A DNA stretch of 64,000 bases. Source: Nonomuraea guangzhouensis (GTDB taxonomy: Bacteria; Actinomycetota; Actinomycetes; Streptosporangiales; Streptosporangiaceae). Below are positions 25,679 through 34,316 of this stretch, piece by piece. The translations under genes were made by a program, and so were the position numbers. The number at the start of each line of letters is the position of its first letter. Positions within the stretch are counted from its first letter, which is position 1. Location: positions 310,001 to 374,000 of the forward strand of contig NZ_JAHKRM010000004.1 of the NCBI RefSeq assembly GCF_019396345.1. The letters are read 5' to 3'. The notes below the pieces were generated by a model that was not told the origin of the DNA, made no database searches, and saw only the letters and a program-made list of their open reading frames with translations.

Positions 25679-26564
25679 CGCGGCCGGGCTGGGCCGAGCG
25701 AGAGCGGCCGGATTCGTGCTACCCGCTCTCGTCCTCATCGGCGTCTTCCTCGTCTTCCCCGCCCTCTGGACGATCTACCTCGGGCTCACCGACTATCGCC
25801 TCACCGGCCTGGCCGCCGCCGACCCCCACGTCGTGGGCCTCGGCAACTACACCCGCGCGCTGAGCGACCCGCGTTTCCTCAGCTCACTGTGGCTCACCGT
25901 CGTCTACGTCGGCGGCTCCGCGATCCTCGGCCAGGCCGGGCTCGGCTTCACCCTCGCCTGGCTGCTGCGCACCCGCGGCGGGCCGTTGCGACGGGCCGTC
26001 GAGGGTGTCGTGCTGCTGTCCTGGATCCTGCCCAGCACGGTCGTCGGCTTTCTCTGGTTCGCCCTGCTCGACCGCGACGACGGCACGCTCAACGCGCTGC
26101 TGGGCACGCCCGGGTTCGGCTGGCTGCTGGACTACCCGCTGCTGTCCATCGTCGTCTTCAACGTCTGGCGCGGCACCGCCTTCTCGATGATGTTGTACGC
26201 CGCCGCGCTGGAGAACGTACCGCCCTCACACCTCGAAACCGCCCGCCTGGCCGGCGCCTCCGTGCCGCAGCAGCTGCGTGACGTGGTCTTCCCGCTCATC
26301 CGGCGGCACGTGCTGACGAACCTGCTGCTGATCAGCCTGTGGACCTTCAACGACTTCACCCCGTTCGTCCTGACCGGTGGCGGCCCGGAAGGACGCTCCG
26401 AGATCCTGCCCGTCTACGTCTACGACATCGCCCTCAAAGGCGGCGAGCTCGGCCTGGGCGCCGCCGTGTCCTTCCTCATCCTGCTCATCAACCTCGTCTT
26501 CGCCCTGGCATATCTGCGGCTGCTGCGCGGCCGTCGCCGCGCGGCGGGACGGCCACCGGCATGA
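25653..26564 (+). CDS. Carbohydrate ABC transporter permease (MalF/UgpA-like)
   Basis: The 303-residue inner-membrane permease has six predicted segments, beginning FVLPALVLIGVFLVFPALWT. The EAA loop that contacts the ATPase is ALENVPPSHLETARLAGASV. GTG at 25653 lies within the end of the binding-protein gene (26-bp overlap), consistent with coupled expression. It pairs with the next gene to form the sugar channel. Confidence 0.9.
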   Translation: MARTTSPGDAAGLGRARAAGFVLPALVLIGVFLVFPALWTIYLGLTDYRLTGLAAADPHVVGLGNYTRALSDPRFLSSLWLTVVYVGGSAILGQAGLGFTLAWLLRTRGGPLRRAVEGVVLLSWILPSTVVGFLWFALLDRDDGTLNALLGTPGFGWLLDYPLLSIVVFNVWRGTAFSMMLYAAALENVPPSHLETARLAGASVPQQLRDVVFPLIRRHVLTNLLLISLWTFNDFTPFVLTGGGPEGRSEILPVYVYDIALKGGELGLGAAVSFLILLINLVFALAYLRLLRGRRRAAGRPPA

Positions 26565-27379
26565 TCCGGCACACCGTCGGACGGCTCGCCGCCACCGTGT
26601 TCGTCGCCGTCGTCCTGGCCTTCTTCACGCTGCCCATGCTCTGGCTGGCCGGCGCCCCCTTCGACGCCACGCCGGCGATCACCACGTCCATCCCCGAGTT
26701 CACGCTGCGCAACTTCGCCGCCATCCTCGACAACCCCTACGCGCTCGGCTCCATCCGCAACTCCCTCATCCAGGGCGGCGGCGCCGCCGCGCTCGTCGTG
26801 GTCCTGGCCTCCCTGGCCGCCTACGCCCTGTCCAGGGTCCGCATCCCGGGCCGCGACGTGCTGCTCTACGTGCTCCTGCTGCTGTCGTCCGTCGTCACCG
26901 GGACCGCCGCCATGGTGCCCATCTTCGAGCTGGCCACCCGGCTCGACCTCATCGACACCCACCTCGGCGTCATCCTCGTCGTCTCCGGCGGCCTGCTGCC
27001 CGCCGCGATCTTCATCCTCAAGGACTTCATGGACGAGACGCCGACCACCTACGAGGAGTCCGCCCGCGTCTTCGGCGCCTCGTCGCTGCAGATCCTCCGT
27101 CACATCGTGATCCCGCTGGTGCGGCCCGGCCTGGCCACCATCGCCGTCTGGGCCCTGGCCAGCGTCTGGGGCGGCTTCCTGTTCCAATTCATCCTGCTGC
27201 GCGATCCCGACAAAGCCCCCGGCTCCGTCATCCTCTACACCCTCTACACCGAGGGCGGCTCGCCCAGGCTCGACCTCATCTCCACCTTCTCCCTGCTCTA
27301 CTCGCTGCCTGTGGTGGCGATGTACCTGTTCGTCTCGCAGCGGTACGGCTTCCGCTTCCACGGAGGGATCAAACGGTGA
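26561..27379 (+). CDS. Carbohydrate ABC transporter permease (MalG/UgpE-like)
   Basis: The 272-residue second permease has the conserved MalG-type features PTTYEESARVFGASSLQILR (EAA loop) and GGLLPAAIFILKDFMDETP. ATG at 26561 overlaps the stop of the first permease (ATGA). It ends with a GTGA overlap into the ATPase gene, so all four genes are translationally linked. Confidence 0.9.
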   Translation: MIRHTVGRLAATVFVAVVLAFFTLPMLWLAGAPFDATPAITTSIPEFTLRNFAAILDNPYALGSIRNSLIQGGGAAALVVVLASLAAYALSRVRIPGRDVLLYVLLLLSSVVTGTAAMVPIFELATRLDLIDTHLGVILVVSGGLLPAAIFILKDFMDETPTTYEESARVFGASSLQILRHIVIPLVRPGLATIAVWALASVWGGFLFQFILLRDPDKAPGSVILYTLYTEGGSPRLDLISTFSLLYSLPVVAMYLFVSQRYGFRFHGGIKR

Positions 27380-28419
27380 TCTCGCTGCACGGCCTCACCA
27401 AGGTGTTCGCCGGCGGAGTGCGCGCCCTGGACGCCCTCGACCTCACCATCGCCGACGGCGAGTTCTTCGCCCTGCTCGGCCCGTCAGGCTGCGGCAAGAC
27501 CACCCTCCTGCGCACCATCGCGGGCCTGGAGACCCCCACCTCGGGCAGCGTCCGCATCAACGACACCGACGTCACCACGCTGCCGCCCGGCCGCCGCGAC
27601 GTCGCCATGGTCTTCCAGGACTACGCCCTCTTCCCCCACATGACCGTCTCCGAGAACATCGCCTACCCCCTGCGCATCAGGAAGGTCCCCCGCCCGGAAC
27701 GCGCCGCCAAGGCCGCGGAAGTCGCCCGGCGCCTCAGCCTGCCCGACCTCCTTCACCGCCGACCGGCCCAGTTGTCCGGCGGCCAGCAGCAACGCGTCGC
27801 CCTCGCCCGCGCCATCGCCTGCCACCCCGCCGCCTTCCTCTTCGACGAACCCCTGTCCAACCTCGACGCCCGGCTCCGCCTGGAAGCCCGTACCTTCCTC
27901 AAACGCCTGCAGCGCGAACTCGCCGTCACCACCGTCTTCGTCACCCACGACCAGGCCGAAGCCCTCGCCCTCGCCGACCGCGTCGCCGTCATGTCCCACG
28001 GCCGGATGATCCAGATCGGCACCCCCGCGGAGGTGTTCCAGCGCCCCGCCACCACCTTCGTGGCCGCCTTCATCGGCTCCACCCCCATGAACCTGCTGCC
28101 CGGCGAGATCACCTCCGGCGCCCTCCACGTCGCCGGCGCCACGCTCCCCGCCCCGGCGGGTGTCCCCGACGGCGACGTCGTGTACGGGGCGCGGCCCGAA
28201 TACCTGGAACTCCTGCGCGAAGCCCGCCCAGGCGCCTTCCCCGGCACCGTCTCCGTCCTGGAGAACCTCGGCACCAGCACCCTCGTCACCCTCGAAACCG
28301 ACGACACCCTCATCCAGGCCGTCGTCCCCGAAGGCGACGAACCGCCCATCGGCACCCCCGCCTGGGCGCTCCCCCACCGCTCGCTCCTCTACCGCGACGA
28401 CCGGCTGCTCCGCCCCTGA
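27376..28419 (+). CDS. Carbohydrate ABC transporter ATP-binding protein (MalK/UgpC family)
   Basis: The 347-residue ATPase has Walker A GPSGCGKTTL (residues ~36-45), Q-loop VFQDYALFPHMT, signature LSGGQQQRVALARAI, Walker B FLFDEPLSNLDA and the H-loop VTHDQAEALALAD. A C-terminal TOBE-like regulatory region follows from about 245. It energises the MalF/MalG-like pair. In many actinomycetes a shared UgpC/MsiK-type ATPase serves several importers; here the operon has its own. GTG at 27376 overlaps the preceding stop. dinB follows after 15 bp. Confidence 0.92.
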   Translation: MISLHGLTKVFAGGVRALDALDLTIADGEFFALLGPSGCGKTTLLRTIAGLETPTSGSVRINDTDVTTLPPGRRDVAMVFQDYALFPHMTVSENIAYPLRIRKVPRPERAAKAAEVARRLSLPDLLHRRPAQLSGGQQQRVALARAIACHPAAFLFDEPLSNLDARLRLEARTFLKRLQRELAVTTVFVTHDQAEALALADRVAVMSHGRMIQIGTPAEVFQRPATTFVAAFIGSTPMNLLPGEITSGALHVAGATLPAPAGVPDGDVVYGARPEYLELLREARPGAFPGTVSVLENLGTSTLVTLETDDTLIQAVVPEGDEPPIGTPAWALPHRSLLYRDDRLLRP

Positions 28420-28434
28420 CGGCATACTGGACCC

Positions 28435-29493
28435 ATGTCCGCCAAGGACTGGATCCTGCACGTCGACCTCGACCAGTTCATCGCCGCCGTCGAGATCCTG
28501 CGCCACCCCGAGCTCCGGGGCAGACCCGTCGTGGTCGGCGGCTCCGGCGACCCCACCCAGCCACGCACCGTCGCCGCCACCGCCACCTACGAAGCCCGCG
28601 AGCACGGCGTCCACTCCGGCATGCCGCTGCGTACCGCGCTCAGACGCTGTCCCGACGCCGTCTTCCTGCCCAGCGACCCACCCGCCTACGAGGCCGCGTC
28701 CGAACGGGTCATGGCCACGCTGCGTGAGTTCCCCGTCCTGGTCGAGGTCTGGGGCTGGGACGAGGCGTTCATCGGAGCCCACACCGACGACCCCGAGGCG
28801 CTCGCCGCCGCCCTCCGGCAGGCTGTGCTGGCCAAGACCGCGCTGTCGTGCTCCGTCGGTATCGGCGACAACAAGCACCAGGCCAAACTCGCCTCCGCGT
28901 TCGCCAAACCGGCCGGCGTCTACCGCCTCACCGACGACAACTGGTCCGAGGTCATGAACGACCGGCCCACCGACGCGCTCTGGGGCATCGGCGCCAAGAT
29001 CGCCAAAAAGCTGGCCGACCTGGGACTCCACACGGTCGCCCAGCTCGCCGCCGCCGACCCCGCCGACCTGGCCCGCCGCTTCGGCCCCACGAACGGTCCC
29101 TGGTATCGCTACCTCGCCCTCGGCAAAGGCGAAGCCGAAGTCGTCACCACCCCATGGGTGGCCCGCGGGCACAGCCGGGAGACCACCTTCCCGCACGACC
29201 TGACCGACAGCACCGAGATCTCCACCCACGTAGCCACACTGGCCAGGCAGGTCGCCTCGGACGCGACCGCCGCCGGACGGATGATCGTCCGGGTGTCGGT
29301 GAAAGTACGCTTCACCCCGTTCCTCACCCGCAGCCGTCAATCCAAGCTGCCGGCACCCACCACTGACGCGGCCGAGCTGTCCCGCGCCGCCCTCACCGTG
29401 CTCGACCGCTTCGACCTCACCCGGCCGGTCCGCCTCCTCGGCGTGGCCGTCGAATACGCCCCACTCGATCAGACCCGGACCGCTCACTCATAG
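28435..29493 (+). CDS. dinB: Y-family DNA polymerase IV
   Basis: The 352-residue translesion polymerase has the first metal site in LHVDLDQFIAAVEILR, the finger region YEAREHGVHSGMPLRTALRR, and the palm acidic pair in VEVWGWDEAFIG, where VWGWDEA replaces the usual YSIDEAYLD. IGIGDNKHQAKLASAFAKP, the helix-hairpin-helix GIGAKIAKKLADLG and a little-finger domain follow. The key Asp/Glu residues are kept, so activity is expected. ATG at 28435 is only 6 bases after CATACT, a possible -10 for leaderless transcription; otherwise it is read through from the ABC operon 15 bp upstream. A mutagenic repair polymerase between prcB and pup is unusual. Confidence 0.88.
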   Translation: MSAKDWILHVDLDQFIAAVEILRHPELRGRPVVVGGSGDPTQPRTVAATATYEAREHGVHSGMPLRTALRRCPDAVFLPSDPPAYEAASERVMATLREFPVLVEVWGWDEAFIGAHTDDPEALAAALRQAVLAKTALSCSVGIGDNKHQAKLASAFAKPAGVYRLTDDNWSEVMNDRPTDALWGIGAKIAKKLADLGLHTVAQLAAADPADLARRFGPTNGPWYRYLALGKGEAEVVTTPWVARGHSRETTFPHDLTDSTEISTHVATLARQVASDATAAGRMIVRVSVKVRFTPFLTRSRQSKLPAPTTDAAELSRAALTVLDRFDLTRPVRLLGVAVEYAPLDQTRTAHS

Positions 29494-29584
29494 AAGCCGG
29501 AGCTCACCTCCTTACAGTCCGGGCACCACGTCGACCCCTCAGGCGTTTCCCCCCGATTCCCCCAGGCTCAATGCCTGATTTGGC

Positions 29585-29794
29585 CTACTCTCCACCCTTT
29601 TGGACGTAAGAGCGCACGAACTCCTCCGCGTTCTCTTCGAGAACTTCGTCAATCTCGTCCAGGATCGCGTCGACATCGTCGGTCAGCTTCTCCTGGCGCT
29701 CCTGAACGTCCGGTGCCGCCGACGCCTCGGTCTCCTCGACCTCACTGTCGCGCCGACCAGCCTGCTTCTGGCCACCGGTGTCCTTGCTTGCCAT
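29585..29794 (-). CDS. pup: Prokaryotic ubiquitin-like protein Pup
   Basis: The 69-residue, mostly disordered tag protein ends YVQKGGE. The C-terminal Gly-Gly-Glu means it is made ready for ligation by PafA and needs no deamidation, unlike Pup proteins ending Gly-Gly-Gln. The coiled region DDVDAILDEIDEVLEENAEE is the part that binds the coiled coil of ARC/Mpa. It is separated from dop by a plus-strand membrane-protein gene and from prcB by 5.5 kb. Confidence 0.97.
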   Translation of the reverse strand: MASKDTGGQKQAGRRDSEVEETEASAAPDVQERQEKLTDDVDAILDEIDEVLEENAEEFVRSYVQKGGE

Positions 29795-29888
29795 GTCCTA
29801 CCTACCTCCGCTTGGGGGACTGCTCTCTAGGCATATCTTCCCCGAACCGGGCGACATTTCGCGCCGATCGCCCCGCGATCTTGCCGAC

Positions 29889-29917
29889 TTGACTGGATAG
29901 TTCTCCTATCCAATAAT
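29889..29917 (+). promoter_or_regulatory. Promoter TTGACT-N17-AATAAT with a palindrome in the spacer
   Basis: TTGACT (29889-29894) and AATAAT (29912-29917) are 17 bp apart, an almost textbook vegetative promoter. The spacer is occupied by TGGATAG-TTCTC-CTATCCA (29894-29912), a perfect 7-bp inverted repeat. A protein bound there would block RNA polymerase. The AGGAGG ribosome site and ATG of the next gene follow at 29934 and 29945. Confidence 0.75.
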
Positions 29918-29944
29918 GAGGCCCCTGCCCTACAGGAGGTTTCG

Positions 29945-30349
29945 ATGTCCCCCTCGTCCCTGAGCACGGCAGGTGTGCTCCTCATCACAGTTCCCGCGGT
30001 GGCGTTCGGCGGCGTGTCGCTGCTGACGTTCCTGATGCGGAACGTGCCCGGCTACAACGACAATCCGGTGCGCCGCAGCCTCTGGCGGGCGGGGCACGCT
30101 CACGCGGGCGTGCTGGTCCTGTTCAGCCTCGTGGCGATGCTCTACGTGGATCAGGCGGACCTCTCGGACGGCCTGAAGGGCCTGGTGCGCACGCTCATCG
30201 TGGCCGCCCCGATCCTGATGCCGCTCGGCTTCTTCCTGTCCGTGGTCCGCCCCAGCGACACGAAGCCGAGCAAGCTCATCTGGCTGACGGTGGCGGGCGG
30301 CGCGGGGCTGGCGGTGGGCACGCTGACGCTGGGCGTGGGCCTGCTCTGA
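29945..30349 (+). CDS. Small integral membrane protein (134 aa), four predicted segments
   Basis: The 134-residue protein has hydrophobic segments at about residues 8-30, 50-68, 78-100 and 110-132, with the polar loop RNVPGYNDNPVRRSLWRAGH between the first two. The family is not recognised; it looks like the small hypothetical membrane proteins of antibiotic-producing actinomycetes. ATG at 29945 has AGGAGG five bases upstream and a strong operator-bearing promoter in front, so it is a separately regulated unit between pup and dop, on the opposite strand to both. Confidence 0.8.
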   Translation: MSPSSLSTAGVLLITVPAVAFGGVSLLTFLMRNVPGYNDNPVRRSLWRAGHAHAGVLVLFSLVAMLYVDQADLSDGLKGLVRTLIVAAPILMPLGFFLSVVRPSDTKPSKLIWLTVAGGAGLAVGTLTLGVGLL

Positions 30350-30367
30350 GCGGCTGGTACGAAGCGA

Positions 30368-30382
30368 CCGCCGCGACGGCGG
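30368..30382. terminator. Short hairpin between convergent genes
   Basis: CCGCCG-CGA-CGGCGG lies 19 bp after the stop of the membrane-protein gene and 29 bp past the dop stop on the other strand. It could serve either transcript. There is no U-tract. Confidence 0.4.
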
Positions 30383-30410
30383 GAGGCCGGAGCCGTACAG
30401 CGGTGAGTGG

Positions 30411-31925
30411 CTAATCCCCGCCGGTGAGGGCGGCGACCAGGTCGGCGGCGGTGCGGCAGCGGTCGAAGAGCTCGCCCACGTGGGCCTTGGTGCCCCGGAG
30501 CGGCTCGAGGGTCGGTACGCGCTGCAGGGACTCGCGGCCGGGGATGTCGAAGATGACCGAGTCCCAGGAGGCCGCCGCGACGGACTCGCTGTACTGGCGC
30601 AGGCAGCGACCGCGGAAGTAGGCGCGGGTGTCCGTGGGCGGGTTCTCGACGGCGCGCTGGACGTCTTCCTCGGTGACCAGGCGCTGCATGCGGCCGCGGG
30701 CCACCAGGCGGTTGTAGAGGCCGCGGTCGGGGCGGATGTCGGAGTACTGAAGGTCGACGAGCTGCAGCCGGGGGTGCGACCAGGCGAGCGAGTCGCGGGT
30801 GCGGTAGCCCTCGAGGAGTTCGAGTTTGGCGACCCAGTCGAGTTCGCGGGAGAGCTGCATGGGGTCTTCGGCCAGGCGGGTGAGGACGGACTCCCAGCGG
30901 TCGAGGATGTCCTTGTTCATCTCTTCCTGGGCGGTGCCGCGTTCCTCGACGTACTTGCGGGCCTGTTCGAGATATTCCATCTGCAACTGGATGGCGGTGA
31001 GCTTGCGCCCGTCGCGCATGGCGATCTCGTAGCGGCAGGTGGGGTCGTGCGAGACGGCGCGCAGGGCCTGGACCGGGTTCTCGACGGCGAGGTCGCGGCT
31101 GAGGAAGCCGTCTTCGATCATGGCGAGGACGAGGGCGGTGGAGCCCAACTTCAGGTATGTCGAAATTTCCGACATGTTGGCGTCGCCGATGATCACGTGC
31201 AGCCGCCGGTACTTCTCCGGGTCGGCGTGCGGCTCGTCCCTGGTGTTGATGATCGGCCGCTTGAGCGTGGTCTCCAGGCCGACCTCGACCTCGAAGAAGT
31301 CGGCCCGCTGGCTGATCTGGAAGCCTTCGCCGCGCGAGTCCTGCCCGATGCCGACCTTGCCCGCGCCGACGACGACCTGGCGGGAGACGAAGAACGGCGT
31401 GAGGTGGCGGACGATGTCGGCGAAGGGGGTGGCGCGCCGCATGAGGTAGTTCTCGTGGCAGCCGTAGCTGGCGCCCTTGGCGTCGGTGTTGTTCTTGTAC
31501 AGCTGGATCGGCGCGTTGGACGGGATGGCCGAGGCCCGCTGGGCGGCGTCGTACATGACGCGTTCGCCGGCCTTGTCCCAGATGACGGCGGCGCGGGGGT
31601 TGGTGCATTCGGGGGTGGAGTACTCGGGGTGGGCGTGGTCGACGTAGAGCCGAGCGCCGTTGGTGAGGATGACGTTGGCCAGGCCAAGGTCCTCATCGGT
31701 GAGCTGGCTGGGGTCGGCGACCTCTCTGGCCAGATCGAAGCCGCGAGCGTCGCGCAGCGGGTTCTCCTCTTCGAAGTCCCACCTCGCCCTTCGCGCTCTG
31801 GCGGCGGAGGCCGCCAGGTAGGCGTTCACCACCTGCGAGGACGTGACCATCGCGTTGGCGCCTGGCTGACCTGGTACGGAGATGCCGTACTCGGTCTCGA
31901 TGCCCATCACCCGACGCACCGTCAT
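30411..31925 (-). CDS. dop: Depupylase/deamidase of Pup (Dop)
   Basis: The 504-residue paralogue of PafA has the same glutamine synthetase-like fold. It opens with [20 protein letters not shown], has the Dop-specific insertion ([20 protein letters not shown]), and keeps [37 protein letters not shown] and [20 protein letters not shown]. Because Pup here ends in Glu, Dop probably acts only to remove Pup from substrates. ATG at 31925 follows GAGGG. Its promoter region (31926-32011) holds TATAAA about 40 bp upstream on the minus strand. Confidence 0.97.
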   Translation of the reverse strand: MTVRRVMGIETEYGISVPGQPGANAMVTSSQVVNAYLAASAARARRARWDFEEENPLRDARGFDLAREVADPSQLTDEDLGLANVILTNGARLYVDHAHPEYSTPECTNPRAAVIWDKAGERVMYDAAQRASAIPSNAPIQLYKNNTDAKGASYGCHENYLMRRATPFADIVRHLTPFFVSRQVVVGAGKVGIGQDSRGEGFQISQRADFFEVEVGLETTLKRPIINTRDEPHADPEKYRRLHVIIGDANMSEISTYLKLGSTALVLAMIEDGFLSRDLAVENPVQALRAVSHDPTCRYEIAMRDGRKLTAIQLQMEYLEQARKYVEERGTAQEEMNKDILDRWESVLTRLAEDPMQLSRELDWVAKLELLEGYRTRDSLAWSHPRLQLVDLQYSDIRPDRGLYNRLVARGRMQRLVTEEDVQRAVENPPTDTRAYFRGRCLRQYSESVAAASWDSVIFDIPGRESLQRVPTLEPLRGTKAHVGELFDRCRTAADLVAALTGGD

Positions 31926-32011
31926 GCAACACCCTCTGTTCGTCCGGATCTGTCTATCCGCCGTTTATATGCCCGAGCCTATGCCCTTCACAGTGCCCCA
32001 GGGTCACAGAG

Positions 32012-33109
32012 TTATGGCACCGCAGCCTTTTCCACATTTACGGCGGAAGCTGGTGGGGTTTGCGGACGTCTGCGTGGCTTAAGGAGGCGCTGGATGGGGC
32101 GTTCGGCAAGGGCGTAGACGAGATAGGACAGAAGTACGGCCGCGAGTGAGGTGATGAGGGCGGCGGCCCAGGGGGCCATTCTGGCGGCCAGGAGCGGGAT
32201 GAGAGCGACGCCGACGACGGAGTGGAAGAGATAGAGCGGGTAGGTGGTCGCGCCGAGCGCAGCGAGCGTTCTGGACGGTCGCAGCCGGAAGGCGCCGAGC
32301 GCGACGAGCGACATGACGGCGAAGACGAGCGTGATGGTGATGATCACGCTGAGGTCGCTGACGGGCATGCTCTTGATCCCGGCGAGCTTGATCCGGCCGT
32401 GGACGCGTTCGAGCGCCGAGTGGACCGCCAGCACGTAACCACCGGCGACGTAGAGCCAGGGCAGCACGGCGTCGCGGTTCTTGTGGACGAGGTAGAGGGC
32501 CATGCCGGCGACGAAGTAGGGGGCGTAGCGGGGCATGACGATCTCGTTGAGCACCTCGTTGCCGAGCAGTTCGGCGCCGAGCGCGGCGGCCAGCCAGAGA
32601 CCGCCGAAGATCATGACGCGGCCGTAGGTGACGCCGATGATGACGAGGACGGCCATGAGCAGATAGAAGCGGAGTTCGGCCCAGAGCGACCAGTACACGC
32701 CGCTGGCGTCCATGACCTTGAACAACCGCTGGAACATCGTGGCGTTCACCAGGTACTCCCCTGGCGAAAGCTTGGGGTCGAGCGCCTTGGCGCCGGTGAG
32801 GCCGTAGAGCGCCACGACGGCCGCCAGGCTGATCCAGTAGGCGGGGTAGAGCCGGACGAACCTGCTCCAGGCGAACGCCCCGAGCCCTCTCCCCCACGCG
32901 CTCATGAGGATCACGAAGCCGCTGATGACGAAGAACAGCTCGACGCCGAGGATGCCGAGCCCCGCGATCGGGGCGACGGCGGGGAAGAGCTCGGCGGGCC
33001 GGTCTCCCCAGACGGAGGCGAACGCGATCAGATAGTGGAAGGCGAGCACCGCCAGAGCGGCGACGAACCGCAGCAGGTCGAGCTCGGCCAGCCGGCCGTC
33101 CCCTCGCAC
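32012..33109 (-). CDS. Acyltransferase 3 family membrane protein (OafA/YrhL-like)
   Basis: The 365-residue polytopic membrane protein with about ten predicted segments belongs to the acyltransferase 3 family, which transfers acyl groups to sugars, peptidoglycan or secondary metabolites at the membrane. The family start ELDLLRFVAALAVLAFHYLI with its conserved Arg and His is intact, as are VELFFVISGFVILMSAWGRG and the MFQRLFKVMDASGVYWSLWA loop. GTG at 33109 is chosen because the conserved domain starts a few residues later; GTG at 33136 and longer forms are possible. It does not belong to the usual Pup cluster. Confidence 0.8.
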   Translation of the reverse strand: MRGDGRLAELDLLRFVAALAVLAFHYLIAFASVWGDRPAELFPAVAPIAGLGILGVELFFVISGFVILMSAWGRGLGAFAWSRFVRLYPAYWISLAAVVALYGLTGAKALDPKLSPGEYLVNATMFQRLFKVMDASGVYWSLWAELRFYLLMAVLVIIGVTYGRVMIFGGLWLAAALGAELLGNEVLNEIVMPRYAPYFVAGMALYLVHKNRDAVLPWLYVAGGYVLAVHSALERVHGRIKLAGIKSMPVSDLSVIITITLVFAVMSLVALGAFRLRPSRTLAALGATTYPLYLFHSVVGVALIPLLAARMAPWAAALITSLAAVLLSYLVYALAERPIQRLLKPRRRPQTPPASAVNVEKAAVP

Positions 33110-33185
33110 GTGCCTCGTCCGGGTGGGTGGTTGCACGCCCTGTTGGACGGCACATCGATCACTTTGGTTCCGTTGGTCCCAATTT

Positions 33186-34217
33186 TCACACGGGTCCCTC
33201 GGTGCCGATGAGGAGGATCCGGGCGTCCGAATCGAGGCGGAGGGCCCGGCGGGTGGCACCGTCGAGCGCCAGCAGGCCGGCGGCCCCGGTGGCGCCGCAG
33301 GGCGAGACGGAGACCCCCTCGGCGGCCAGCCGGGCGGCGGCAGCGGCGGCCTCGGCGTCAGTGATGGTGACGAAGGCGTCGGCCAGGTGGGACAGCAGCT
33401 CGTAGGCGATCAGGGATGGTTCGCGGCAATCCAGGCGGCCGAGCGTCGTGGGCGAGCCTTCGACGTGGACGGGTTCGCCGGCGCGGGCGCTCTCGAACAG
33501 GCAGGGGGCGCCTTCGGGTTCGACGACGACGATGGCGGGCCCTTCCCCCCAGCGGTCGCGGATGTACGCGGCGGCCGCGGCGGCGAGCCCGCCGACTCCG
33601 GCCTGGACGAACACGTGGGTGGGCGCCTCGGCCAGCTCGTCGAACAGGACGGTGTAGCCGCGCATGACGTCGAGGGGGACGGCGGTGTAGCCGTCCCACG
33701 AGCTGTCGGAGACGAGCTGCCATCCGTTGTCGTCGGCGGCCTGGAGCGCGGCGAACATGCTCTGGTCGTAGTCGCCGCCCCTCCGCCGTACCTCCGCGCC
33801 GAGGGCGCGCAGGCGGTCGGCGAAGGGTTCGGGGACGTCGTGGCCGAGGTAGACGACGAAGGTGCCGCCGATCTCGCGTACCCCGGCGGCGACGGACAGG
33901 CCGTGGTTGCCCGCGCTGGCGCAGACGAAGGTGGTGCTCGCGTCGGCCTGGCCGCGCTGGACGAGGCGGTGCACGGCGTACGCGCCGCCGAGCGCCTTGA
34001 AGCTGCCGAGCCCGAGCCGCCCGCTCTCGTCCTTGACGCTGACGGTCCCGGCTCCCGCCGCGCGGGCCAGGGCGGGCAGGCGGCGGAGCGGCGTGGGCCG
34101 GTAGCGGCGGTGGGTCTCGAAGTGGGCGCGGGCCTGGCGGGCGTGCTCGACGCCGATGAGGGCGCGGTCTCGCGCGGTGTACGGAGTGCGGGCGGGATTC
34201 AGCCGGCTCGTGCTCAT
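33186..34217 (-). CDS. PLP-dependent lyase, diaminopropionate ammonia-lyase/threonine dehydratase type
   Basis: The 343-residue fold-type II PLP enzyme has the cofactor lysine in GLGSFKALGGAYAV (near residue 70), the phosphate/Asn loop CASAGNHGLSVAAG, a Gly-rich loop QAGVGGLAAAAAAYIRDRWG and a C-terminal VSPCGATGAAGLLAL. The GLGSFKALGGAYA motif is characteristic of diaminopropionate ammonia-lyases, which cleave 2,3-diaminopropionate to pyruvate and ammonia. Threonine/serine dehydratase activity is the alternative. ATG at 34217 is used; ATG at 34226 is in frame. It follows the arc terminator, so it is likely its own unit. Confidence 0.8.
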   Translation of the reverse strand: MSTSRLNPARTPYTARDRALIGVEHARQARAHFETHRRYRPTPLRRLPALARAAGAGTVSVKDESGRLGLGSFKALGGAYAVHRLVQRGQADASTTFVCASAGNHGLSVAAGVREIGGTFVVYLGHDVPEPFADRLRALGAEVRRRGGDYDQSMFAALQAADDNGWQLVSDSSWDGYTAVPLDVMRGYTVLFDELAEAPTHVFVQAGVGGLAAAAAAYIRDRWGEGPAIVVVEPEGAPCLFESARAGEPVHVEGSPTTLGRLDCREPSLIAYELLSHLADAFVTITDAEAAAAAARLAAEGVSVSPCGATGAAGLLALDGATRRALRLDSDARILLIGTEGPV

Positions 34218-34274
34218 GGAGATCATCGTACGAAGCCGGAGGCGCCCGCCGACACGCCTGGCCCGCACCTGAAA

Positions 34275-34304
34275 AGGGGCCGCGCGGGGATCCGCGCGGC
34301 CCTT
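34275..34304 (-). terminator. Intrinsic terminator after arc
   Basis: On the minus strand GGGCCGCGCG and CGCGCGGCCC (34277-34302) form a 10-bp stem with a 6-base loop, followed by CTTTTC. It begins ~15 bp past the arc stop and separates arc from the PLP-lyase gene. Confidence 0.8.
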
Positions 34305-34316
34305 CTCAGCAGCCTC

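Noticed and set aside
29488..29562. Minus-strand fragment STWCPDCKEVSSGFYE between dinB and pup
   Set aside because: It looks like a zinc-ribbon end, but an in-frame stop lies just upstream and there is no start codon between; no gene can be supported.
29560..29580. CAGGC-TCAAT-GCCTG as a pup/dinB terminator
   Set aside because: Only a 5-bp stem without a U-tract; too weak to call.
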